Source: UBA3263 sp964554335 (GTDB lineage Bacteria; Bacteroidota; Bacteroidia; Bacteroidales; Muribaculaceae). From it: a stretch of DNA of 12,761 bases. A program made the translations under genes and the position numbers. Shown in pieces: positions 6,061 to 12,761 of the stretch. The notes beneath the pieces are model-generated. The model had not been told where the DNA came from, made no database searches, and was given only the letters and a program-made list of their open reading frames with translations. How positions within the stretch are numbered: position 1 is the stretch's first letter; each line of letters starts with the position of its first letter. The stretch covers positions 1 to 12,761 of the forward strand of contig CAZKOF010000056.1 of assembly GCA_964554335.1 (NCBI GenBank), written 5' to 3'.

Positions 6061-7011
6061 TTACGAAATCATTGCATAGAATTCTTTTAGTGGGGTCGAA
6101 AAATTTAATTTCTCTCGAGGCCGTCGATTTAATTTTCGTTGAACCTTCATTACATCATTGTCCGATACAAGTCTGAAATCAGTTCCTTTAGGGAAATATT
6201 GCCGGATGAGTTTGTTGGCGTTTTCGATAGCTCCTTTTTGCCATGAAGCGTAAGAATCGGCAAAATATACAGTCGTACATAGCGCTTTGGCAAAGTCCTG
6301 ATGGTCATAAAATTCAGTGCCGTTATCTGTTGTGATGGTTTTTAGAGCCGGAGTCTTCCTGAAGGGGAAAAGCATCTGTATTATTGCCTGCTTGACTGCG
6401 GTATGATGCTTGGTCTCGAGTTTCTTGATAAGCACATATGACTTGGAGCGCTCCACCAATGTCACCAGGCAGCTCTTTTGCCCGGCTCCGACAATCAAAT
6501 CAAGTTCCCAGTCTCCGAAACGACAGCCATTTGCTTCCGGAGGCCTTTCATGTATGGACACACGGTTTGGTATGTTCGTGGCCTTTGTAGCCTTAGGCTG
6601 CTTTATGTGATGGCGGTATTTCATCCGGTGCCTGCAATGGACATGCAGTTCGGGATGCAGCCGTATATAGGCATAGATTGTCTCGTGGGATATCTTTTCA
6701 CCCTCAACCTTGAGATGTGCGGAAATCTGTTCCGGTGACCATTGCCGGCCCGTTAGCAGTTCAATGGCTTTCTTCATCACCGATTGCGGAATCAAACGGT
6801 TCAGACATATGCGTTCACGCCGCTCCATTGCCATCTCATGAGCCTTTTGCCAGCTATAATGCCGTCCATTGCGGCAACTGTTGCGCTTAAGCTCGCGTGA
6901 TAGTGTTGACCGGGAGATGCCTACGATTTTCGCTATCTCTTTTCTTGGCGTTTTGCTTTGAAGTAAGGCCGAAATTTGCGACCTTTGCTCCGAGGTTAGT
7001 TGATGGTACAT
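6061..7011 (-). CDS. IS30-family DDE transposase
   Basis: Moves the element by DDE chemistry. The start ATG at 7011 gives 316 residues beginning MYHQLTSEQRSQISALL; an open frame extends to 7179 but its extra 56 residues run through a hairpin and look unlike protein. The N-terminal helix-turn-helix (about 8-45) includes RKEIAKIVGISRSTLSREL, the IS30 hallmark. The catalytic triad is visible as Asp167 (GDWELD), Asp229 (TTDNGTEF) and Glu263 (AIENANKLIRQYFPKG). RRPREKLNFSTPLKEF near the end is also typical. No frameshift or premature stop is seen, so it is likely functional. On the minus strand TAATTTTG lies just 9-16 bases before the ATG, too close for a normal leader. Confidence 0.9.
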   Translation of the reverse strand: MYHQLTSEQRSQISALLQSKTPRKEIAKIVGISRSTLSRELKRNSCRNGRHYSWQKAHEMAMERRERICLNRLIPQSVMKKAIELLTGRQWSPEQISAHLKVEGEKISHETIYAYIRLHPELHVHCRHRMKYRHHIKQPKATKATNIPNRVSIHERPPEANGCRFGDWELDLIVGAGQKSCLVTLVERSKSYVLIKKLETKHHTAVKQAIIQMLFPFRKTPALKTITTDNGTEFYDHQDFAKALCTTVYFADSYASWQKGAIENANKLIRQYFPKGTDFRLVSDNDVMKVQRKLNRRPREKLNFSTPLKEFYAMIS

Positions 7012-7089
7012 AAGCAATACAAAATTAGTTAATCTCAGGGAGACTCCGGTCTCCTTTTTTTTGTATCGCTTGTTGAAAGTTACCTTTTG

Positions 7090-7163
7090 CGGCACTGAAT
7101 ATCGGATTGGGGAGGGGCTGTGGGCTTTATGAAGCCCCATCCCCAATCCGCCATTCAGCGCCG
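7090..7163 (-). repeat. 27-bp hairpin upstream of the transposase gene
   Basis: Arms 7090-7119 and 7133-7163 form about 27 base pairs with three mismatches, one bulge and a 13-nt loop. Two of the three mismatches are A-C on the plus strand, meaning G-U wobbles in RNA of the transposase strand, which favours a role in that transcript. No T run follows on either strand, so it is not an intrinsic terminator. It could shield the transposase from outside transcription or translation, as leader hairpins do in other IS. Confidence 0.7.
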
Positions 7164-7199
7164 AACGCCAAAAAAACATGTGGGCTATTCAGTCAGAAG

Positions 7200-7209
7200 T
7201 TTTGCACTT
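7200..7209 (+). repeat. IS right inverted repeat core
   Basis: TTTTGCACTT, the exact inverse of the left repeat at 6051-6060. Confidence 0.55.
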
Positions 7210-7268
7210 CGGTTCTGAAATTACGTGTTATTTCGGTTATTTTGGCAAAGCCTAAACAGAGGCGAAAA

Positions 7269-7280
7269 ATAACGCATTTT
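7269..7280 (+). repeat. 12-bp direct repeat, right copy
   Basis: Second copy of ATAACGCATTTT, overlapping the stop codon of the large surface-protein gene. Confidence 0.5.
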
Positions 7281-10200
7281 ATTTTCTGACCATGACTTTG
7301 TCTCGGAAATTACCGACACAGACAAGGTAGACTCCGGGGGATTGAACAAAAATCACATCCGATTTCCCAGAATATATGTTTCTCCCATCTATGGAGTAAA
7401 TATTCACGAGTTCTTCCGGTTTCTTGTTGCTGATAATAATACGGTTTTCTATCGATGAGATTTCGATTTCTGATGTATAAGGAATCTCATCCACAGAAGC
7501 GTCGCCGACGACAGTCACAGTGACATAGGCGTTGACACAATTGCCCTTTAAATCACTTGCGTCAACCCGGATTTTTGTTGTTCCCATATTTTCCGCCGTC
7601 ACTATCCCGTCGGAAGAAACAGATACAATGTTGTCATCCCCGCAATAGTAGCCGGAAATTTCCGCATCTGAACTGGCAGGAATCAAAATCGGTTGAAGTG
7701 GACAACTTTCTCCCTGCGCAAGCACTAATTCAGGTTTGACAAAACCCAACGATTCAACAGCGGAAGATTTGAATGGCGGGATTATTTCAATCAAATTATC
7801 GCTGCTGTCGCTTTCCCATACCCATAATGACCCATCAGTTTTAACAAAGTTATTCCAATAAGAACTACTATGCAAATAACCAAAGATTGTCTCATCAATA
7901 TTATCCATAATCAATATCGGCGAATAGACTACCGATTGGTTAGAACCAGAAGGGAACACCTTTCCCCACCCCCACAGAGAGTTGTCAGATTTAATATAAT
8001 ACGCCTGCGTATCAATCATATAAATATCGATGGCATCTTCTGCAACTTTCTTTGGAACGGTTGAAGAAATGTTCTCACCGAGGCCAATCCCATAATTCTC
8101 TTCACTTCCCCAGCACCATACAGAACCGTCATTTTTTAAAGCCATGCTATGCACAATAGACGTTTTGGCTTTTTTGACATTATCCATAATTTTCACCGGA
8201 GAGCTAACAAATGATGTGGTTCCATTCCCGATCGTTCCAAACTTGTTATAACCCCAGCCCCATAGACTGTCATCATTCTTGATTGCAAAAGCTTGTCCGC
8301 TGTCACTTGTTATAGAAATTACATCTGACAAAATTAGTTTGGGAGTCGCAACAATATCTTTGCTTGAATATGAATCACTGAATTGTTTACCTGCGACACA
8401 ATCTCCCCAAGCATATAGGTCGTGATTTGATTTCAGAGCCAATGCCCCACTGCCACTTAATGAAAATGCGACAACATCACTCATCACCTTATAAGGAGTG
8501 TAAACAGGGTCTTTTTCTGATGTGGGAGTATATGTATATGTTCCATTTCCTATTGCTCCGAACTTATTGCTTCCCCACAACCAAAGAGAACCATCCTGTT
8601 TAAGTATACCATGATGACCGTAGGTTTGGTAGTCTATAACTCCGTCGGCAATCTTAACCGGATCTGTTATTATCTTTTTGGCACCATTATCCAGACATCC
8701 ATCATCATTACTTCCCCAACACCAAAGGGTATTATCCGTCTTGATGTAATAACGTGTTGGACTAAATTCAATCACGTCAGTCGCCACCTTCTGAGGTTCA
8801 ACGATATTCTGAAGCCAGTAGCAGTTATTTAAATCCCATGCCCATGCTGATCCATCGTCTTTAACACAGCTATGCCAGTCAGTACTCATGATTTTTGCCT
8901 GTTTATAGTCTGCGGTCTTAAAATCAAGGGTAACGCTCTTGTTCCCTTGTCCGTTGTTGTCGACGACTGCATTTTCGGGTATCGACAGGACATACCTTGT
9001 CGAAGGTTCCAGACTGTTATCAGGCACAAAGATGAGTTCCTTGTCATGAAGGAACACATTCCCTTCCACCAAATTATTCCCTTGGTCTGACAACGCTATC
9101 TGTGAAAGGTTTTTCCCTTCATATATTGATGTGCCGAATGTGATTGACGGGCGGACCAATTTATCCACCTCCGAACCGGACTGGACCGGATAACTCCCCG
9201 AGACAAACATCGTTTGTATCTCGTATTCTTCATTCAGGATGTCGCTGTCGATATACTTATCTGCCTTCGCGACAGCTTTGAGAGTGATGTTCTTTTCCAA
9301 TTTGACAGCTCCCGTATAGACAGTTGAATTTTCCGAAGGAGTTTTACCGTCAACCGTATAATATATAGTGGCCTTGGAGTTGCTTGACCGCAATTCAATA
9401 GCTGTTCCCTCCGGGTATACACCGCCACGGGGATTTGCTGTAAGCGTCAACTTTCTTTTTTTCACAGTGACATTACAAACAGCCGTATATCCGCCGGTAT
9501 TTGTTTTCACCCTGATTTTTGTCTGGCCGTCACTTATTCCTGTCACTTTCCCGGTCGACGACACGGTGGCTATTGATGTGTCATCGGAGTTCCAAGTGAA
9601 AGACGAGGTTGCATTCGCCGGGTCAAGTTCCGGCACAAGAGTTTGTGACTCACCGATATACAGCGACAGCGTCGACGGCAGATACACTCCCGTTGGATTT
9701 ACAGGCTCCACATCGAACGTGATGGAGGATGTGTTATCTCCCAGATTCGAGGATGCGCTGACTGTCACCGGCCCGCCGGGTTTCAAGGCTGTGACATATC
9801 CGGTGGAAGAAACCGATATTACGGAAGGGTCAGAAACCCTGTAAGTAATCTGAGGGGTGCTATACGTGGTATGCGAGAAACTGGATTCTATCTGTACCCC
9901 ATCCCCAACGGAGAGCGAATAATATGGAGCTGAAATAGTAATCTCGTTAGCACGACACGACACACTGTAATATGCGGTAGAAGTGTTGCTGTATGGTGTC
10001 TGGTTGATGTAATATATATATTGATAAAAACATTCAATATACAGGGTCCCCGCGAAGTATTTATTTATAACGGCCAGTCCATATCGGCTGTCAACACTTA
10101 TGCTCATGTCCTTACACGAGAAACTATACGAGTTGACATATCCGTTTGAGACAGGGCAATCGGGAATAGGGACGCTGAATGATTCACCTACATATTTGTT

Positions 10201-10299
10201 ATACTCCGCAGCCAAAGTGTTGAACTGAACACTTACCGCAATCATTATTGACATCAGCACTCTCAATAATGCCTTGCGGCAGATTTTGTCTTTATTCAT
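7279..10299 (-). CDS. Secreted Big2/RCC1-repeat protein with T9SS sorting domain
   Basis: A predicted exported protein of 1006 residues; no enzyme motif seen. The start ATG at 10299 opens a signal peptide (MNKDKICRKALLRVLMSIMIAVSV, cleavage near LAA-EY at about 31). Bacterial Ig-like group 2 domains lie at about 119-199 and 203-280 (VSSTGYVTALKPG; VSSTGKVTGISDG). A chitobiase-C-like segment is at about 309-345 (ATIYYTVDGKTPSENSTVY), then a Big_5-like Ig domain at about 370-462. An RCC1-like propeller spans about 465-845, with eight W-x-W repeats such as SLWLWGSNKFGAIGNGT. A third Big2 is at about 855-930. The tail (about 940-1006, VNIYSIDGRNIYSG...SPGVYLVCV) is a type IX secretion sorting domain. 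It probably acts at or beyond the cell surface in binding or adhesion. The gene is AT-richer than the housekeeping genes. Confidence 0.85.
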   Translation of the reverse strand: MNKDKICRKALLRVLMSIMIAVSVQFNTLAAEYNKYVGESFSVPIPDCPVSNGYVNSYSFSCKDMSISVDSRYGLAVINKYFAGTLYIECFYQYIYYINQTPYSNTSTAYYSVSCRANEITISAPYYSLSVGDGVQIESSFSHTTYSTPQITYRVSDPSVISVSSTGYVTALKPGGPVTVSASSNLGDNTSSITFDVEPVNPTGVYLPSTLSLYIGESQTLVPELDPANATSSFTWNSDDTSIATVSSTGKVTGISDGQTKIRVKTNTGGYTAVCNVTVKKRKLTLTANPRGGVYPEGTAIELRSSNSKATIYYTVDGKTPSENSTVYTGAVKLEKNITLKAVAKADKYIDSDILNEEYEIQTMFVSGSYPVQSGSEVDKLVRPSITFGTSIYEGKNLSQIALSDQGNNLVEGNVFLHDKELIFVPDNSLEPSTRYVLSIPENAVVDNNGQGNKSVTLDFKTADYKQAKIMSTDWHSCVKDDGSAWAWDLNNCYWLQNIVEPQKVATDVIEFSPTRYYIKTDNTLWCWGSNDDGCLDNGAKKIITDPVKIADGVIDYQTYGHHGILKQDGSLWLWGSNKFGAIGNGTYTYTPTSEKDPVYTPYKVMSDVVAFSLSGSGALALKSNHDLYAWGDCVAGKQFSDSYSSKDIVATPKLILSDVISITSDSGQAFAIKNDDSLWGWGYNKFGTIGNGTTSFVSSPVKIMDNVKKAKTSIVHSMALKNDGSVWCWGSEENYGIGLGENISSTVPKKVAEDAIDIYMIDTQAYYIKSDNSLWGWGKVFPSGSNQSVVYSPILIMDNIDETIFGYLHSSSYWNNFVKTDGSLWVWESDSSDNLIEIIPPFKSSAVESLGFVKPELVLAQGESCPLQPILIPASSDAEISGYYCGDDNIVSVSSDGIVTAENMGTTKIRVDASDLKGNCVNAYVTVTVVGDASVDEIPYTSEIEISSIENRIIISNKKPEELVNIYSIDGRNIYSGKSDVIFVQSPGVYLVCVGNFRDKVMVRK

Positions 10300-10654
10300 A
10301 ATAAAGTTCGCCGCCGGGCTCTCCTCTTTGGCTGTTGACAGGTTTATAAAAAGAAATGCGTGAGAGCCGTACTTGTTGCCCATTCCACGTTCTGAGGCTC
10401 TGGAATTGCCCATTGGAGTTGAATGAGCAAACTCGCAGAGACCTCACGCAGAATATGATATACCTCAAATTCCAATGCTCACGCATTGAAACAGATTTGA
10501 ATATACATATCCACATAAGCCATCTACTATTTGCCACATCCTTGACTCCAATTGAAATTTTCCAGATTTCACATCGTGCAGCTCAAAATGAAAACAAAAA
10601 CCAACAAAAAGCAAAATAAATACTGATATATCAATATATTACGGCTGTATATAG

Positions 10655-10683
10655 CTTTTCATATGCTTTCATCCTTTTCATAT
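10655..10683 (+). repeat. Direct repeats CTTTTCATAT upstream of the integrase
   Basis: CTTTTCATAT occurs at 10655-10664 and 10674-10683, 19 bp apart, with a partial copy CTTTCAT between them. Spaced short repeats just before an integrase gene resemble recombinase arm-type or accessory-protein sites, but their function is inferred only from position. Confidence 0.5.
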
Positions 10684-10717
10684 TTTTAGGTCTTTTCTGC
10701 ATCAATTTTGTTACGTT

Positions 10718-10753
10718 TTTGTTATGCGGATTCGGGTTATTTTCGTATCTTTG
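10718..10753 (+). promoter_or_regulatory. Integrase promoter
   Basis: TATCTTTG (10746-10753) lies about 32 nt before the integrase ATG. TTTG at 10718-10721 is 24 nt upstream, slightly longer than the usual 19-21, so the -33 assignment is uncertain. Confidence 0.5.
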
Positions 10754-10785
10754 TATAGAAAATAATCCCTACTTCGCATACACAT

Positions 10786-11931
10786 ATGGCAAGAGTCAAA
10801 AAACCGACGAAAGTCAAAGAGCCAGTACGCATACGCATGAGAACCCTCGTTGATGGCAGCAAGTCATTATACCTGGATATATACCGCTACGGCAAACGGA
10901 CATACGAGCCTCTCAATCTATATCTCATCCCGGAGAGGACACCAAGCGACCGCAAGCAAAACGAGACCACCATGCTTGCGGCTAACAAGATAAAATCCCA
11001 ACGAATCATCGAGCTTACAACCGGTGAAGTCGGCATAAAGAATCCTCATAAAAAGGTGTATCTGTTCGATTGGATGGAAACCTATATGAAGGAGCAGGAA
11101 AAACGCGGCAAAAAGGACGTGAATCAGATTAAGACAACTATCAAGGTCTTGAAAATGTACACTGACGAACGTACCCTGCTCAGTAATGTAGACAAGGATT
11201 TTTGCGTTGGCTACCTTCGGTTCCTCCAGACGGATTACAAGTCTGACGGACGCAAAGTCTCCAACTTTACTATAAAGACCTATTACCGTTGTTTGAACGG
11301 CGCATTGAACGCTGCTGTTCGGGAGGATCTTATCCGGGACAATCCATTCAACAAAGTAGACAAGAGAGATAAAATCCGTGAGCCGGAGAGCAAACGCGAA
11401 TTTCTGACTATTGACGAGGTGAAGCTGATGATGAAGACCCCGTTCCCCAACAAAAGATTGAAGGATATAAAGAACGCTTATCTGTTCTCCTGCTTCTGTG
11501 GATTGCGTATCAGCGATATCATGCTGCTGACATGGAAAAATATAATCAAGGATCGGGATACGTATACTCTGGAGATCGTTATGAAGAAAACCAAAGACCC
11601 TATATACCTGCCGCTGTCGGATCAGGCTATGAAGTGGCTGCCTTCCAATAAAGGCAAGACGGCAGAGGATATGGTCTTCGATATTCCTTCATTCAACTAC
11701 GTCAACCCCGCACTTGCAGAGTGGGCAAAGAAAGCCGGATTGAAAAAGCACATGACATTTCACACCGACTCCCATACATTTGCAACGATGATGCTGACGC
11801 TCGGTGCAGACCTCTATACTGTATCGAAATTGCTCGGACATTCGGATGTAAAGGTGACGCAAGTCTACGCCAAGATTGTAAACCAGAAAAAGAATGATGC
11901 CGTCAATCTTGTAAACTCCGTGTTTGATTAA
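10786..11931 (+). CDS. Tyrosine recombinase (integrative-element integrase) with altered HxxR
   Basis: Site-specific recombinase of the Bacteroides integrative/conjugative element type, 381 residues. An N-terminal arm-binding region (about 12-80, VRIRMRTLVDGSKSLYLDIY) is followed by a SAM-like core-binding domain (about 92-190) and the catalytic domain (about 203-381). Catalytic residues visible are Arg241 (CGLRISD), a Lys in MKKTK (266-270), His326, His330, His352 (LLGHSD) and the nucleophile Tyr361 (VYAKI). The family normally reads HTSRHTFAT; here it is HTDSHTFAT, so the second catalytic Arg is Ser329 (codon TCC, 11770-11772). The frame is intact and otherwise well conserved, so the recombinase may be recently inactivated, altered in activity, or affected by a local error. 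Its element probably continues to the right. Confidence 0.9.
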   Translation: MARVKKPTKVKEPVRIRMRTLVDGSKSLYLDIYRYGKRTYEPLNLYLIPERTPSDRKQNETTMLAANKIKSQRIIELTTGEVGIKNPHKKVYLFDWMETYMKEQEKRGKKDVNQIKTTIKVLKMYTDERTLLSNVDKDFCVGYLRFLQTDYKSDGRKVSNFTIKTYYRCLNGALNAAVREDLIRDNPFNKVDKRDKIREPESKREFLTIDEVKLMMKTPFPNKRLKDIKNAYLFSCFCGLRISDIMLLTWKNIIKDRDTYTLEIVMKKTKDPIYLPLSDQAMKWLPSNKGKTAEDMVFDIPSFNYVNPALAEWAKKAGLKKHMTFHTDSHTFATMMLTLGADLYTVSKLLGHSDVKVTQVYAKIVNQKKNDAVNLVNSVFD

Positions 11932-11941
11932 AAACGGTCGT

Positions 11942-12047
11942 ATGTCGAATTTGAATACACGAATCATGGGTGTTGCTCCGAAGGAAATCTTTTTCGGAGC
12001 AGATGCCCTTGTAATATACTTTAACCATATTAAAAACAATTCGACAT
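11942..12047. repeat. Long-range 10-bp inverted repeat between integrase and next gene
   Basis: ATGTCGAATT (11942-11951) is exactly complementary to AATTCGACAT (12038-12047), 86 bp apart. The right arm covers the first two bases of the ATG (12046-12048) of the following frameshifted gene. In RNA this pairing would help hide that start. In DNA, inverted repeats next to a tyrosine recombinase recall invertible segments, but no consensus promoter lies between the arms in either orientation. Confidence 0.6.
11974..12001 (+). terminator. Hairpin after the integrase
   Basis: TGCTCCGAA (11974-11982) pairs with TTCGGAGCA (11993-12001) over 9 bp with a 10-nt loop. It lies nested inside the longer inverted repeat. 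No T run follows, so termination is uncertain and a leader role for the next gene is possible. Confidence 0.4.
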
Positions 12048-12727
12048 GAAAGGACAAAACAGCGGCCTTCTCTCTTTTTGACGAAAGGCAGCATCCTCGT
12101 CACATCGAGGAAGAGCGACATGTAGCGGAGGAACTCTTCGCACTACTCTCTGATGCCAGAGAAATCTACCTTCGGGATGTTGTGGCAGGCGGAAAAAACT
12201 ATCACCGCTTCGCAAGTGACTTTGTAAACAGTCACCGGTATATCGGGTGTGAACGAACAATCTGCAGAAACTGCCATGAAATGAACATCCACATTGTCAA
12301 GGGACTATTTGCCGATTGCCCATCCCTTGTAAAATCATTTTTTGAGGCTTCATCATTTTCATTCGAGGCGAGTGCCGAATTGAAGCAACTGTACGACACC
12401 GCAAGTTTTACTGCTCCAAAAAACGCTTCGTTCAATGGCGACGTAAGCGGTGCGCCACTTTCCTTTGGCTGCGTCTTTACGCGAAATCAACTGGAAGGAA
12501 TTGCCAGCTGCGCCAACAAATTCAGTCTGTTCTGCAAGGCGGAGATATCCGCCGATGATATGGCGGCTTTATTTAGTTGCCAATCCGATTTTCATCTTAA
12601 AGTAAACAACATTCGCCGTGTAGCCATCCTGTTCGATGCGTTGCATGGCCGCAATCTCATCCGCTGGAACTGGCAGACGATTCTCGCCAAGGGGAAATTC
12701 CTGCTGAAGGGGACTTCTATAAATTAA
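12046..12727 (+). pseudogene. Unrecognised gene broken by a 1-base frameshift
   Basis: ATG 12046 opens MKGQNSGLLSF and stops at TGA 12079-12081. The +1 frame is open from there to 12727. Removing one T from the run at 12075-12079 joins them into 226 residues (MKGQNSGLLSFDERQHPRHIEEE...), which is the simplest reading. The frame without the fix has only a GTG at 12182, giving 181 residues. I do not recognise the family. A helical, acidic N-terminus is followed by CERTICRNCH (Cys68, Cys73, Cys76, His77), a possible metal site; it contains CxxCH but no signal peptide, so heme attachment is unlikely. The C-terminus (VAILFDALHGRNLIRWNWQTILAKGK) is amphipathic. Its place after the integrase suggests an integrative-element accessory gene. 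A sequencing error in the T run is possible. Confidence 0.5.
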
Positions 12728-12731
12728 ATGC

Positions 12732-12761
12732 TTGTAAATTAGAAAAATAATTTGTATCTTT
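12732..12761 (+). promoter_or_regulatory. Promoter cut by the window edge
   Basis: TTG (12732-12734), a 20-nt gap and TATCTTT at 12755-12761, where the window ends one base short of the full TANNTTTG. It starts just after the broken gene and predicts a plus-strand gene immediately outside. Confidence 0.6.

Larger units (their letters stand above)
6051..7209 (-). mobile_element. IS30-family insertion sequence (tentative ends)
   Basis: An intact IS30-type transposase gene lies between AAGTGCAAAA (6051-6060) and its exact inverse TTTTGCACTT (7200-7209). The matches weaken beyond ten bases (about 4 of the next 10), so the true ends may differ by several bases, and no convincing target duplication is visible. 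The size of about 1.16 kb is normal for the family. The transposase stop codon sits immediately next to the left repeat. Confidence 0.6.
10300..10785. other. Intergenic region between divergent surface gene and integrase
   Basis: No supported gene. On the minus side, no clear TANNTTTG precedes the surface-protein ATG. Small inverted repeats are present: CAATGC/GCATTG at 10473-10488 with a 4-nt loop, and AGAGCC/GGCTCT about 35 nt apart near 10362-10402. The right half is very AT-rich and holds the CTTTTCATAT repeats and the integrase promoter. An attachment site could lie here, but no duplicated core can be shown without the other end. Confidence 0.4.

Noticed and set aside
5906..6079. 57-codon plus-strand frame
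   Set aside because: It has no promoter, runs through the IS end into the transposase gene, and its composition looks random.
7012..7179. 56-residue N-terminal extension of the transposase
   Set aside because: It is encoded by the hairpin region, and IS30 transposases start with the helix-turn-helix region as at 7011.
5705..10753. 14-bp inverted match TTTTCGTATCTTTG at 5705-5718 (minus) and 10740-10753 (plus), possible ends of an element
   Set aside because: Both are promoter -7 regions in AT-rich DNA, and the match does not extend further.
12246..12278. CxxCH as a c-type heme site in the broken gene
   Set aside because: There is no signal peptide or export context; a metal site or chance is more likely.

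Overview
The window looks like a Bacteroidales chromosome segment, most likely Muribaculaceae-like. Most promoters fit the Bacteroidetes pattern (TTTG or TTG about 20 bases before TANNTTTG). The housekeeping sigma factor is the short Bacteroidetes type without region 1.1. The largest gene ends in a type IX secretion sorting domain. The housekeeping genes (850-5659) are clearly more GC-rich than the right half, which is AT-richer and carries mobile and surface functions.

Region by region: (1) 1-800 has no convincing protein gene but is dense in structure. Nested stem-loops at about 151-500 are read best as plus-strand RNA, and three of them present the same ATTCAT apex. A bidirectional terminator-like hairpin lies at 541-578. 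A convergent small RNA of about 190 nt probably runs on the minus strand from a near-consensus promoter at 736-767, back to back with the galE promoter. (2) 850-3183 holds galE (UDP-glucose 4-epimerase), then hpt and adk, which overlap by ATGA. (3) 3197-3810 is a YefM-YoeB type toxin-antitoxin operon with a 12-bp palindromic operator carrying two TGTACA cores. (4) 3795-5659 is a minus-strand operon: a Dabb-domain protein, the primary sigma factor rpoD, and the purine nucleoside phosphorylase/laccase-domain gene pgeF, which overlaps rpoD by ATGA and the toxin gene tail to tail by 16 bp.

(5) 5713-12761 is accessory. An IS30-family element with an intact DDE transposase carries a 27-bp hairpin upstream of its gene. 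Next comes a gene of about 1006 residues for a secreted protein with Big-type Ig domains, a chitobiase-C-like domain, an RCC1-like propeller and a T9SS tail. A tyrosine recombinase of the Bacteroides integrative-element type follows, in which the second catalytic Arg (HxxR) is Ser. It is followed by an unrecognised gene broken by one base in a T run, whose start codon lies inside a long-range 10-bp inverted repeat. A near-perfect promoter ends exactly at the right edge, so another gene starts just outside.

The best candidates for something undescribed are the structured RNA locus on the left and the recombinase with the altered catalytic motif plus its structured, frameshifted downstream gene on the right.
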